A stretch of DNA of 11,458 nt from JAMCRM01 sp041685075 (lineage in GTDB: Bacteria; Acidobacteriota; Terriglobia; Bryobacterales; Bryobacteraceae): assembly GCA_041685075.1 (NCBI GenBank), contig JAWLGN010000178.1, positions 1 through 11,458 of the forward strand, written 5' to 3'. Positions 1-6,606 of the stretch are shown here, piece after piece (position 1 is the stretch's first letter; every line of letters begins with the position of its first letter). The translations under genes and the position numbers were made by a program. The notes beneath the pieces are model-generated. The model made no database searches. It had not been told where the DNA came from and saw nothing but the letters and a program-made list of their open reading frames with translations.

Positions 1-321
1 ATCCAGTTCCTGGACGAGTTCACGCGCGAACACCAGGGCTGGCAGGTACGTGTCGAGGTGCAGGACGCCGGGGCCGGTCCGCAGGTGGAGGCCGACGGAC
101 TGCCACTGCAGGGAGTGGCCGCCGACCACCGCCGCGGCGCGCCGGACGTGGCCATCATCGTGGGGGAGGAGAGCAACCCGGCGGTGACCCGCATTATTCA
201 CGGCGCCAGGCGGTTGCGGGTGGAGGAGACCGCCGCGGGGAACATTGCGGCGCTGGAGATCGACGCCGGCCGGGGTTCCAAAACCGTGGTGCGGCTCCTG
301 CAGGTACCGCAGCCCGCGTAG
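1..321 (+). CDS. DUF5335-like protein, 5' end missing
   Basis: The reading frame is open from the first base of the window and ends at TAG 319-321, giving 106 visible residues; the N-terminus lies outside. The visible part starts IQFLDEFTREHQGW and continues with a beta-rich stretch (QVRVEVQDAG, DVAIIVGEE, LRVEETAAGNIAALEID). This resembles the small DUF5335 family, whose members are roughly 110 residues, so perhaps only about ten residues are lost. The molecular function of that family is not known to me. No signal peptide or membrane segment is visible in the part present. It lies 19 bases upstream of the alpha/beta hydrolase gene on the same strand and is probably co-transcribed with it and hsp20, which suggests a stress-associated role. 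The family call is from recall of the pattern and is moderately sure; the existence of the gene is well supported. Confidence 0.6.
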   Translation: MQFLDEFTREHQGWQVRVEVQDAGAGPQVEADGLPLQGVAADHRRGAPDVAIIVGEESNPAVTRIIHGARRLRVEETAAGNIAALEIDAGRGSKTVVRLLQVPQPA

Positions 322-340
322 CGCAAGGGAGGGGCATGCC

Positions 341-1015
341 ATGACAACGCTGACGCAAAAGTATCAGGAGCGCGAGGTGGTGGTGGAGGCCGGTCCGGTA
401 CGGCTGAAGGGCACCCTGGCTTCCGCCCCGGGTGCCCAGGGCGTGGTGCTCTTCGCCCACGGCAGCGGAAGCAGCCGCTACTCGCCGCGCAACCGCTATG
501 TGGCCGGGGTGCTCAACGAGGGCGGCCTGGCCACCCTGCTCATCGACCTGCTCACCGCCGAGCAAGCGCAGGCGCACCGGCGCACGGGCGCGCTGCGACT
601 CGACATCGGGCTGCTCGCCGGCCGCCTGGTGGATACCGCCGAATGGCTGTCGCGCGAACCTTCCACCGCGGGCCTGCGCATCGGCTACTTCGGCGCCAGT
701 ACGGGCGGCGGCGCGGCGCTGGTCGCCTCCGCCAACCGTCCCGACCTGGCCGGCGCGGTGGTCTCGCGCGGCGGGCGCCCGGACCTGGCCGGCACCGCGC
801 TGCCCCGCGTGGCCGCCCCCACGCTGCTGATCGTGGGCGGCTACGACCACCCCGTTATCGAGATGAACGAACGTGCTCTGGCGCAGTTGCGCTGCGAGAA
901 GACCCTCGCCATCGTACCCGCCGCCACGCACCTGTTCGAAGAGCCCGGCACCTTGCAGGAGGTGGCCCGGCTGAGCGGTGAGTGGTTTCAGAAGCACTTG
1001 GGAAAGGAGGAGTAA
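341..1015 (+). CDS. Alpha/beta hydrolase, dienelactone-hydrolase-like
   Basis: A 224-residue cytoplasmic alpha/beta-hydrolase-fold enzyme; the substrate is unknown. The oxyanion-side motif FAHGSGSS is at residues 38-45. The nucleophile elbow GASTGG puts Ser at about residue 120. Asp169 (VGGYDHP) and His197 (PAATHLFEEPG) complete a plausible catalytic triad. There is no signal peptide. ATG 341 is chosen because AGGGAGGGG at 326-334 is a good Shine-Dalgarno; an in-frame start at 245 would overlap the preceding gene by 77 bases and add an arginine-rich tail. The end of the gene contains the Shine-Dalgarno of hsp20, which begins 3 bases after the stop, so the two are probably translationally coupled. 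Position between a DUF5335-like gene and hsp20 points to a stress role, but that is inference. Hydrolase activity of some kind is likely given the intact triad. Confidence 0.85.
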   Translation: MTTLTQKYQEREVVVEAGPVRLKGTLASAPGAQGVVLFAHGSGSSRYSPRNRYVAGVLNEGGLATLLIDLLTAEQAQAHRRTGALRLDIGLLAGRLVDTAEWLSREPSTAGLRIGYFGASTGGGAALVASANRPDLAGAVVSRGGRPDLAGTALPRVAAPTLLIVGGYDHPVIEMNERALAQLRCEKTLAIVPAATHLFEEPGTLQEVARLSGEWFQKHLGKEE

Positions 1016-1018
1016 ATC

Positions 1019-1573
1019 ATGGCGGATGTAAAAATCCAGAGAGGTAAACACGAGGGGTCCCAGGAGGAGAGGGGGATGGAGCGCCACCGGGCCGGCACGC
1101 CGGCTCGCATGGGCGACTGGTGGACGCAGGATCTGTTCACCATGAACCCCTTCGCGCTCATGCGCCGCATGCAGGAGGAGATGGACCGCGCTTTCGCCAG
1201 CAGCTTCGGGCTATGGCGCGGGCGCGGCGGCGAGGAGACCCCCATCTTCGCGCCTCCCATCGAAGTCCGGCAGGAGGATCACAACCTGGTGGTTTCGGCC
1301 GACCTGCCCGGCATGAGCAAAGAGGATGTGCGCATCGAGTGCACCGAGGACGCGCTGCACATTGAAGGCGAGCGCCGCCGCGAGCACGAAGAAACCAGCG
1401 GCGGTGTGCACCGCTCCGAGCGGTGCTACGGGCGCTTCCAGCGCAGCATCCCGCTGCCCGAAGGGGCCGAAGTCGACAAAGCCAGCGCGCAGTTCAAGGA
1501 CGGCGTGCTGGAGGTGCGGGTGCCCGTGCCCGAACAGCAGCGCAAGGCCCGCGAAATTCCCATCAAGACCTGA
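1019..1573 (+). CDS. Hsp20/alpha-crystallin small heat-shock protein
   Basis: A 184-residue ATP-independent holdase chaperone of the small heat-shock protein family, which binds unfolding proteins in the cytoplasm as oligomers. The N-terminal 75 residues are a variable arm with the helix NPFALMRRMQEEMDRAF (43-59). The alpha-crystallin domain spans about 79-172: it opens with PPIEVRQEDHNLVVSADLPG and ends with the family signature around Gly162-Val163-Leu164 (KDGVLEVRVP). The C-terminal I-x-I anchor (Ile180-Pro-Ile182), which docks onto neighbouring dimers, is present. The start at ATG 1019 has a strong GGAAAGGAGG at 1001-1010, located inside the end of the hydrolase gene. The N-terminal arm is somewhat long for a bacterial Hsp20 (commonly about 140-160 residues); Met20, Met31 and Met42 are possible internal starts but lack as good a Shine-Dalgarno. 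I see no ROSE- or FourU-type thermosensor upstream. Confidence 0.95.
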   Translation: MADVKIQRGKHEGSQEERGMERHRAGTPARMGDWWTQDLFTMNPFALMRRMQEEMDRAFASSFGLWRGRGGEETPIFAPPIEVRQEDHNLVVSADLPGMSKEDVRIECTEDALHIEGERRREHEETSGGVHRSERCYGRFQRSIPLPEGAEVDKASAQFKDGVLEVRVPVPEQQRKAREIPIKT

Positions 1574-1585
1574 GCGATAATATTG

Positions 1586-1611
1586 CCCGGACCGCTCTCG
1601 GGCGGTCCGGG
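1586..1611 (+). promoter_or_regulatory. Perfect 10-bp hairpin between hsp20 and the aldehyde dehydrogenase gene
   Basis: CCCGGACCGC (1586-1595) and GCGGTCCGGG (1602-1611) are exact reverse complements with a six-base loop TCTCGG. The hairpin begins 12 bases after the hsp20 stop and ends 4 bases before the AGGAGGAG Shine-Dalgarno (1616-1623) of the next gene. No T-run follows, so it is not a classical intrinsic terminator. It could protect the 3' end of hsp20 mRNA, act as a weak attenuator, or limit ribosome access downstream. The structure is certain from the sequence; the role is inferred. Confidence 0.7.
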
Positions 1612-1615
1612 ACAC

Positions 1616-1623
1616 AGGAGGAG
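1616..1623 (+). promoter_or_regulatory. Shine-Dalgarno that fixes the TTG start of the aldehyde dehydrogenase
   Basis: AGGAGGAG lies 10 bases upstream of TTG 1634. No ATG or GTG in the right frame lies near it, and the first in-frame ATG falls about 65 codons into the conserved domain. This supports a rare TTG start. Confidence 0.7.
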
Positions 1624-1633
1624 TGTATTCACG

Positions 1634-2995
1634 TTGCGTAGCGTAAACCCCGCCACGGGAGAACTGCTGGAAACCTTCGAGACATTGAGCGAAGCGCAGG
1701 TGGAGGAGAAGATCGCCTGCGCCGCCGAAGCCTTCCGCGAGTGGCGCACGGTGCCGGTCGACCGGCGCACTGCATGGCTCGAGCGCGCCGCCGCCATTCT
1801 GGACCGCGAGCGCGACGCCTTCGCCGCCATGATGACCACCGAGATGGGCAAGCCTCTCGGCGCGGCGCGCGAGGAGGCCGCCAAGTGCGCCCGCGGCTGC
1901 CGCTTCTATGCCGCGAACGCCGCGCGCTTTCTGGCCGATATCGAGGTGAAGACCGCCGCCCGCAGGAGCTGGGTGCGGCACGAGCCGCTGGGCGTGGTGC
2001 TGGCGGTGATGCCCTGGAACTTTCCCTTCTGGCAGGTCTTCCGTTTCGCCGCCCCGGCGCTCGCCGCCGGCAACGTGGGGCTGCTCAAACATGCCTCCAA
2101 CGTGCCGCGCTGCGCCCTGGCCATCGAGGACATCTTCCGCCGCGCGGGTTTCCCACAGGGCGTTTTCCAGACGCTGCTGATCGGCTCCCGCGAGGTCCAG
2201 CGGGTCATCGACGACCCGCGCGTGGCCGCCGCCACCCTGACCGGCAGCGAAGGCGCCGGCGCCAGCGTGGCCGCCGCCGCCGGCAGGCAGATCAAGAAGA
2301 CCGTGCTCGAACTCGGCGGCAGCGATCCCTTCATCGTGATGCCCTCGGCCGATCTGGATCTCGCGGCCGCCACCGCCGTCCGGGCGCGCGCGGTCAACAA
2401 TGGGCAGTCCTGCATCGCGGCCAAGCGCTTCATCGTGCACCGCGACGTCGCCGACGCCTTCGAGCGCCGCTTCGTCGAGGGGATGAAGTCGCTGCGCGTC
2501 GGCGATCCCATGAACGAGAGCACCGAAATCGGCCCGCTGGCCACCGCGGAGCTGGTCGAGACGCTCGATGCCCAGGTGCGGCGCAGCGTGGAGGCCGGTG
2601 CGCGGTTGCTCTGCGGCGGGCGCCGGCTCAGCGACCGCCCGGGGTTCTACTACGCCCCCACGGTGCTGGCAGACCCGCCCGCCGGCGCCCCCGTGCGCCA
2701 CGAAGAAACCTTCGGCCCTGTGGCGGCGCTCTTCCGCGCCCGCGACATCGACGAAGCCATAGCGCTGGCCAACGAGACTGCCTTCGGCCTGGGTTCGAGC
2801 GTCTGGACCGCCGACGATGCCGAGCGCGACCGCTTCATCGCCGAAATCGAGGCCGGCCTGGTCTTTGTGAACGCCATGGTGGCCTCCGACCCGCCCCTGC
2901 CCTTCGGCGGCGTCAAGCGTTCCGGCTACGGCCGGGAACTCGGCGAGTGGGGTATCCGGGAGTTCCTCAACACTAAGACCGTGTGGATCGGCTGA
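1634..2995 (+). CDS. NAD(P)-dependent aldehyde dehydrogenase, succinate-semialdehyde dehydrogenase type
   Basis: A 453-residue cytoplasmic ALDH-superfamily enzyme that oxidises an aldehyde to the acid with NAD(P)+. It starts NPATGELLETF, lacks the longer N-terminal extension of many ALDHs, and resembles the short succinate-semialdehyde dehydrogenases (YneI/Sad and GabD1 types). The key residues are all visible: Asn129 (PWNFPF), Lys152 (LLKHASN), the nucleotide loop TGSEGAG (203-209), the general base Glu226 (LELGGSDPF), the catalytic Cys260 (NNGQSCIAAKR) and the C-terminal PFGGVKRSGYGRELG. The TTG start is chosen from the Shine-Dalgarno at 1616-1623. It may be the last gene of the stress cluster. 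It converges on uxaC with a 12-base gap, so a substrate from sugar-acid breakdown, such as a semialdehyde, is also possible. The superfamily is certain; the substrate is a guess from sequence type. Confidence 0.88.
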   Translation: MRSVNPATGELLETFETLSEAQVEEKIACAAEAFREWRTVPVDRRTAWLERAAAILDRERDAFAAMMTTEMGKPLGAAREEAAKCARGCRFYAANAARFLADIEVKTAARRSWVRHEPLGVVLAVMPWNFPFWQVFRFAAPALAAGNVGLLKHASNVPRCALAIEDIFRRAGFPQGVFQTLLIGSREVQRVIDDPRVAAATLTGSEGAGASVAAAAGRQIKKTVLELGGSDPFIVMPSADLDLAAATAVRARAVNNGQSCIAAKRFIVHRDVADAFERRFVEGMKSLRVGDPMNESTEIGPLATAELVETLDAQVRRSVEAGARLLCGGRRLSDRPGFYYAPTVLADPPAGAPVRHEETFGPVAALFRARDIDEAIALANETAFGLGSSVWTADDAERDRFIAEIEAGLVFVNAMVASDPPLPFGGVKRSGYGRELGEWGIREFLNTKTVWIG

Positions 2996-3004
2996 TAGAC
3001 AGCC
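2990..3004. terminator. Small hairpin at the convergent ALDH/uxaC junction
   Basis: GGCTG (2990-2994) and CAGCC (3000-3004) pair around the loop ATAGA. The hairpin overlaps the dehydrogenase stop codon and lies 3 bases beyond the uxaC stop. There is no T-run on either side, so any termination would be weak or Rho-dependent. A 5-bp stem in GC-rich DNA can occur by chance. Confidence 0.25.
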
Positions 3005-3007
3005 CCG

Positions 3008-4411
3008 TCACACTTCCAGCCCGAGATACTGCCGCGCGTTCGCGTAGCAGATGTTCCGGATCATCGTGCCCACCAGTTCCAGGTCGTCCGGCAGTTCGCC
3101 GTTCTCCATGTCGCGCCCCACCAGGTTGCACAACACGCGCCGGAAGTACTCGTGCCGCGGGTAGGACATGAAGGAGCGGGAATCGGTCAGCATCCCTACG
3201 AAGCGCGAGAGCAGCCCGGCATTTGAAAGCGCGTTGATCTGCCACTCCATGGCCTCTTTCTGGTCCAGGAACCACCAGCCGCTGCCGTACTGGATCTTGC
3301 CCGCGGTGCGGCCGTCCTGAAAGTTCCCGATCATGGTGGCCATGGCGTAGTTATCCGCCGGGTTCAGGTTGTAGAGGATGGTCTTGGGCAGGGCGTTCTC
3401 CTGCTCCAGGCGGTCGAGGTAGGCGCCCATGGCTTCCACCTGCGGCCAGTCCCCGATGGTATCGAAACCCTTATCCGGACCCAGCGCGCGGTACATGCGG
3501 GTGTTGGTGTTGCGCAGCGCGCCCACGTGCAGTTGCTTGGTCCAGCCCTTCTCGGCGTCCAGCCGGCCGAAGTAGAGCATCAGGAAGGAGGCGAAGCGCT
3601 CCTGCTCGGCGGGCGCGGCGGCCTTGCCCGCCCGTGCCTTCTCGAAGATGGCGGCCGCTTCGGCTTCCGTGCAGAACGAGGCGAAACAGGTGGTGAGCCC
3701 GTGGTCGGAGAGCCGCCCGCCCAACTGGTGGAAGTAGTCGTGGCGCTTGCACAGCGCGTCGAGGAAGGCCGTGAAGTTGCCGATGTCGGTGTTGCTCACC
3801 GCGGCCAGCTTCTCCACCCAGGGGTTGAACGCTTCCGGCTGGTGCACGTTGAAGGCCTTGTCCGGCCGGAAGGTGGGGAAGACCTTGGTGCCGAGGCCCG
3901 AGGCGGCGATGGCGCGGTGGCAGGCCAGATCGTCCGTGGGGTCGTCGGTGGTGCAGACCGCCTTCACCCGGAACTTGTCGAGGATGCCGTGCGCGCGCAG
4001 TTCCTCGCCGGCCAGCAGGGCGTTGGCGCGTTCCCAGACGGCCGGCGCGGTGGTCTCGTCCAGCAGTTCCTCGATGCCGAAGTAGCGCTTCAGCTCCAGG
4101 TGCGTCCAGTGGTAGAGCGGGTTGCGGAGCGTCTGGGGCACCGTCCTGGCCCAGGCCAGAAACTTCTCATAGGGCGGCGCGTCGCCGGTGGCGTAGCGCT
4201 CGTCGATGCCGTTGGCGCGCATGGCCCGCCACTTGTAGTGGTCGCCCTCCAGCCAGATCTCGAACAGGTTGGCGAAGCGGCGGTTCTCGGCCACGTCCTG
4301 GGGGGGCAGGTGGCAATGGTAGTCGAGAATCGGTTCCGGCTCGGCGTACTCATGATAGAGCCGCCGGGCGGTGGGAGTCTGGAGCAGAAAATCTTCGTGA
4401 ATGAAGGGCAT
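3008..4411 (-). CDS. uxaC: Uronate isomerase (EC 5.3.1.12)
   Basis: A 467-residue cytoplasmic enzyme of the amidohydrolase superfamily that converts D-glucuronate to D-fructuronate and D-galacturonate to D-tagaturonate, the first step of bacterial hexuronate catabolism. The length is close to E. coli UxaC (about 470). Metal and catalytic residues can be placed: His32 and His34 in DYHCHL, His295 in QLHVGALRNTNTR, and Asp410-Ser-Arg412 in MLTDSRSFMSYPRHEYFRR. These correspond within one or two positions to residues I recall for the E. coli enzyme. The N-terminus (FIHEDFLLQTPTARRLYHEYA) is also typical. The start is ATG 4411, with TGAGG a few bases upstream, and the gene begins 9 bases after the uxaE stop, so it is the third gene of a minus-strand operon. 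It ends 12 bases from the convergent dehydrogenase gene. Confidence 0.97.
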   Translation of the reverse strand: MPFIHEDFLLQTPTARRLYHEYAEPEPILDYHCHLPPQDVAENRRFANLFEIWLEGDHYKWRAMRANGIDERYATGDAPPYEKFLAWARTVPQTLRNPLYHWTHLELKRYFGIEELLDETTAPAVWERANALLAGEELRAHGILDKFRVKAVCTTDDPTDDLACHRAIAASGLGTKVFPTFRPDKAFNVHQPEAFNPWVEKLAAVSNTDIGNFTAFLDALCKRHDYFHQLGGRLSDHGLTTCFASFCTEAEAAAIFEKARAGKAAAPAEQERFASFLMLYFGRLDAEKGWTKQLHVGALRNTNTRMYRALGPDKGFDTIGDWPQVEAMGAYLDRLEQENALPKTILYNLNPADNYAMATMIGNFQDGRTAGKIQYGSGWWFLDQKEAMEWQINALSNAGLLSRFVGMLTDSRSFMSYPRHEYFRRVLCNLVGRDMENGELPDDLELVGTMIRNICYANARQYLGLEV

Positions 4412-4420
4412 GGGACGGCC

Positions 4421-5671
4421 TCAACCGATGAAGATCGGGCGGATGTGCCGCTCGAACAGGTGCGCGGTGACGTTGCGCGAAATCGCCGGCTCGCACTCTA
4501 CCAGCGCGCGCAGGTAGCGCTCGCCCATCTGCGCCGCCACCTTGTAGCCCACGTGCAGCAACTGCCGCAGGTGCGGGTTGAACTCGGGCTGTTTGGGGTC
4601 GTGGCGCAGCGCCGCGGCGAACTGCTGCCCCGTCCACGAGTTGACTTCGGCCGGGGTGGGCAGTTTGGCGGGGTCGATATCGATCACGGTGGCATACGGC
4701 GCGCACATCTCTTCGCAGTGCTCATAGGCGCCGGCGTAGACCTCCTTGGCCACTGCCAGTCCCTCGCCGCCGGTCTCCGCCATTCCGATCAGCTCCTCCA
4801 GCCAGTTGCTGCCGGCGGTCTTGATGTGGACACCCGCGCCGGATTCGGCCAGCGCGCGGCGCATGGCCGGGTAGATGGAGAACTTGTCGCTGCCGGAGTG
4901 CACGCTCAGCTTCAGGTTCTCCGGCAGCCCGTAGCGCTTCACCGCGTAGGCGATCACCGCGATGTCGTCGCGGAACTCGCGCTCGAACTGCGCGGGGTCG
5001 CCCACGTATTCCACGCCCTTGTTGAAGCGGCCGGTGAACTTGGGAGCGATGGTCTGTACCGGCACGCCCTCGTCGGCCAGCGCCGCCAGAATCACCAGCA
5101 ACTCGGCGGGCGTCTGCGGGCAGTCGGTCTCGTCCATCGAAACTTCGGTGATGAAGTTGCCCTCGCCCTTCAGCCGCACGATGCGCCGGTAGATGCGGCT
5201 GGCCTCCTGCACGGCATAGAGATACTTCGCCGCCGTGGCGGTGACCGCCTCCTGGCTGCTCTCGAAGGGCTGCGCCAGCCCGGGAATCTCCAGGCGCGAG
5301 GCCAGTTCGGGATGGCAGTCCACGAAGCCCGCGATGTCGGCTTCATCGGCCGGCTTGCCGATGGCATCGGCCACGTCCAGGGTATAGAAATCGCTGGCTT
5401 CGATGAAGCGCTCCACGTTGCCGTAGTTGATGTGGTCGGCATCCACGTGGTAGGGGCGGTCCCATCCCAGTTCGCGGACGGCTGCGTCGGCGGCGGCGCG
5501 CACCGCGCCGGGTTCGGTCCCCACGATGGTGTGCTCGCGGTGCGACTTGTTCCACACCGGAATCACCTCCACCCCCTGCTCTGCGGCCAGCATGCAGGCG
5601 CGCAACTGCGGCCTGGCCTGGTGCGCAAAGCGGTCGCCTACACCCAGCGAGAATTTCCTGATCGTCAGCAT
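4421..5671 (-). CDS. uxaE: Tagaturonate/fructuronate epimerase (UxaE family)
   Basis: A 416-residue cytoplasmic protein resembling UxaE, described in Thermotoga maritima as interconverting D-tagaturonate and D-fructuronate. This lets galacturonate and glucuronate share one downstream branch without a separate altronate pathway. Visible features are GVGDRFAHQARPQLRA near the N-terminus, the acidic/histidine cluster HVDADHINYGN at 75-85 (likely metal or substrate ligands), FYTLDVADAIG after it, EGNFITEVSMDETDCPQTP in the middle, and LSVHSGSDKFSIYPAMRRA followed by HIKTAGSNWLEE in the second half. There is no signal peptide. The ATG start is 6 bases after the stop of the DapA-family gene, with an AAGGG-like ribosome site overlapping that gene's end, so coupling is likely. 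The family is recognised from the sequence pattern; position directly upstream of uxaC strongly supports the function, but I have no alignment. Confidence 0.85.
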   Translation of the reverse strand: MLTIRKFSLGVGDRFAHQARPQLRACMLAAEQGVEVIPVWNKSHREHTIVGTEPGAVRAAADAAVRELGWDRPYHVDADHINYGNVERFIEASDFYTLDVADAIGKPADEADIAGFVDCHPELASRLEIPGLAQPFESSQEAVTATAAKYLYAVQEASRIYRRIVRLKGEGNFITEVSMDETDCPQTPAELLVILAALADEGVPVQTIAPKFTGRFNKGVEYVGDPAQFEREFRDDIAVIAYAVKRYGLPENLKLSVHSGSDKFSIYPAMRRALAESGAGVHIKTAGSNWLEELIGMAETGGEGLAVAKEVYAGAYEHCEEMCAPYATVIDIDPAKLPTPAEVNSWTGQQFAAALRHDPKQPEFNPHLRQLLHVGYKVAAQMGERYLRALVECEPAISRNVTAHLFERHIRPIFIG

Positions 5672-5677
5672 AGTGTC

Positions 5678-6571
5678 TTACCCTTTGAGGTCGCGGAACG
5701 CTTCTTCAATCTCTGCCCTGGCCGCGGGCGGCACGGGCACCAGCGGCAGCCGGGGCGGACCGCCATAGTAACCGTTCAGGTCCATGGCGTACTTCAACCC
5801 CGGAATACCATACTTCACCGTCACCAGCACGGCGGCGCGGGCGATGCGGTCCTGCCAGTCGCGCCCGGCGGCCTCATCGCGCGTCCGGTGGGCCTCCCAG
5901 ATCGCGATAGTCGAATACGGCGCGGCGTTGGCATAGGCCAGAATGGCGCCCGACGCTCCCATGAGGAGCGACGGCCACAGCGTGGGCGCAGATCCCACCA
6001 GCACCTGGAAGCCCGGCCGCACCTCCCGGATCATCTGCATGACCTTCTCGATGTTCCCGGAGCTTTCCTTGATGGCGATGATGTTGGGGTGCTCCGAAAG
6101 CGCCGCCACCGCGTCCGGCGGGATGTCCACGCCGGTCGTCTGCGGCCAGTTGTAGATGATCAGCGGGATCTTCGACTGGTCCGCCACCGCGCGGTAGTAG
6201 AGCGTCTGGGTCTCCCCGCGGCTCATGATGGCCTTGTAGTAGTGCGGGGTACGCACCATGGCGGCCCGGTACCCCATCTCCGCGGCGCAGTTGGTGAGCG
6301 CCACGGTCTCCCGCACGCTCTCCACGCCGGTGCCCGCAATCAGCAGTTTCTCGGGGGCCGCGTGCGCTGCCACCATCTCGAATAAGGCGATCTTTTCCTT
6401 GGGCTCCAGCATCACGCTTTCACCCGTGGAGCCGCACACCACGTAGCCCGCCAGCGCCGTCCGGTTCCACTTCTCCACGTTGTGCCGGACCTTGGCGGGG
6501 TAGATATTCCCTTCGGCGTCGAAAGGCGTAGCGATAGGTGGGAAAATGCCTTGTAGCTTCACTTTATTCAC
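5678..6571 (-). CDS. DapA/N-acetylneuraminate lyase-family aldolase or dehydratase, probably acting on a sugar acid
   Basis: A 297-residue class I (Schiff-base) TIM-barrel enzyme. The start GIFPPIATPFDAEG, the carboxylate-binding CGSTGES (46-52), the proton relay Tyr140 (IIYNWPQTTG) and the Schiff-base Lys168 (IIAIKESSGN) are all present. The position that is Arg in lysine-pathway dihydrodipicolinate synthases (YNVPSRTG) is Thr145 here, so a role in lysine synthesis is unlikely. It is the first gene of the operon with uxaE and uxaC, so the likely substrate is a 2-keto-3-deoxy sugar acid such as KDG (aldol cleavage) or a deoxy-keto-glucarate (dehydration). 4-Hydroxy-2-oxoglutarate aldolase is a further relative. 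The start is GTG 6571; no Shine-Dalgarno is visible upstream, and GTG 6562 is the alternative. The fold is certain; the substrate is inferred. Confidence 0.88.
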   Translation of the reverse strand: MNKVKLQGIFPPIATPFDAEGNIYPAKVRHNVEKWNRTALAGYVVCGSTGESVMLEPKEKIALFEMVAAHAAPEKLLIAGTGVESVRETVALTNCAAEMGYRAAMVRTPHYYKAIMSRGETQTLYYRAVADQSKIPLIIYNWPQTTGVDIPPDAVAALSEHPNIIAIKESSGNIEKVMQMIREVRPGFQVLVGSAPTLWPSLLMGASGAILAYANAAPYSTIAIWEAHRTRDEAAGRDWQDRIARAAVLVTVKYGIPGLKYAMDLNGYYGGPPRLPLVPVPPAARAEIEEAFRDLKG

Positions 6572-6577
6572 GATAGC

Positions 6578-6606
6578 ATCATGCGGGGTAGGGCAAATGT
6601 TTTCAC
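6578..6606 (-). promoter_or_regulatory. Possible promoter of the hexuronate operon, overlapping the prmA start
   Basis: Reading the minus strand, GTGAAA (6606-6601) and CATGAT (6583-6578) each match four of six bases of the -35 and -10 consensus with a 17-base spacer. Transcription would then begin at or next to GTG 6571, giving a leaderless message, which would fit the lack of a Shine-Dalgarno. The match is weak and the prediction is tentative. Confidence 0.25.

Noticed and set aside
245..340. An upstream start for the alpha/beta hydrolase
   Set aside because: It would overlap the DUF5335-like gene and add an arginine-rich, non-family N-terminus; ATG 341 has a good Shine-Dalgarno.
1586..1611. 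A Rho-independent terminator after hsp20
   Set aside because: The stem is strong, but the bases after it are ACACAGGAGGAG, with no T-run, and they form the next gene's ribosome site.
1211..2701. A 496-codon minus-strand open frame opposite hsp20 and the aldehyde dehydrogenase
   Set aside because: It is antisense to two certain genes and spans the junction between them, with no domain of its own.
3527..6385. A 952-codon open frame on the plus strand antisense to uxaC, uxaE and the DapA-family gene
   Set aside because: Its translation is low-complexity, rich in G, R, H, V and L, with no recognisable domain. It lies opposite three well-supported genes and arises from GC-rich third codon positions.
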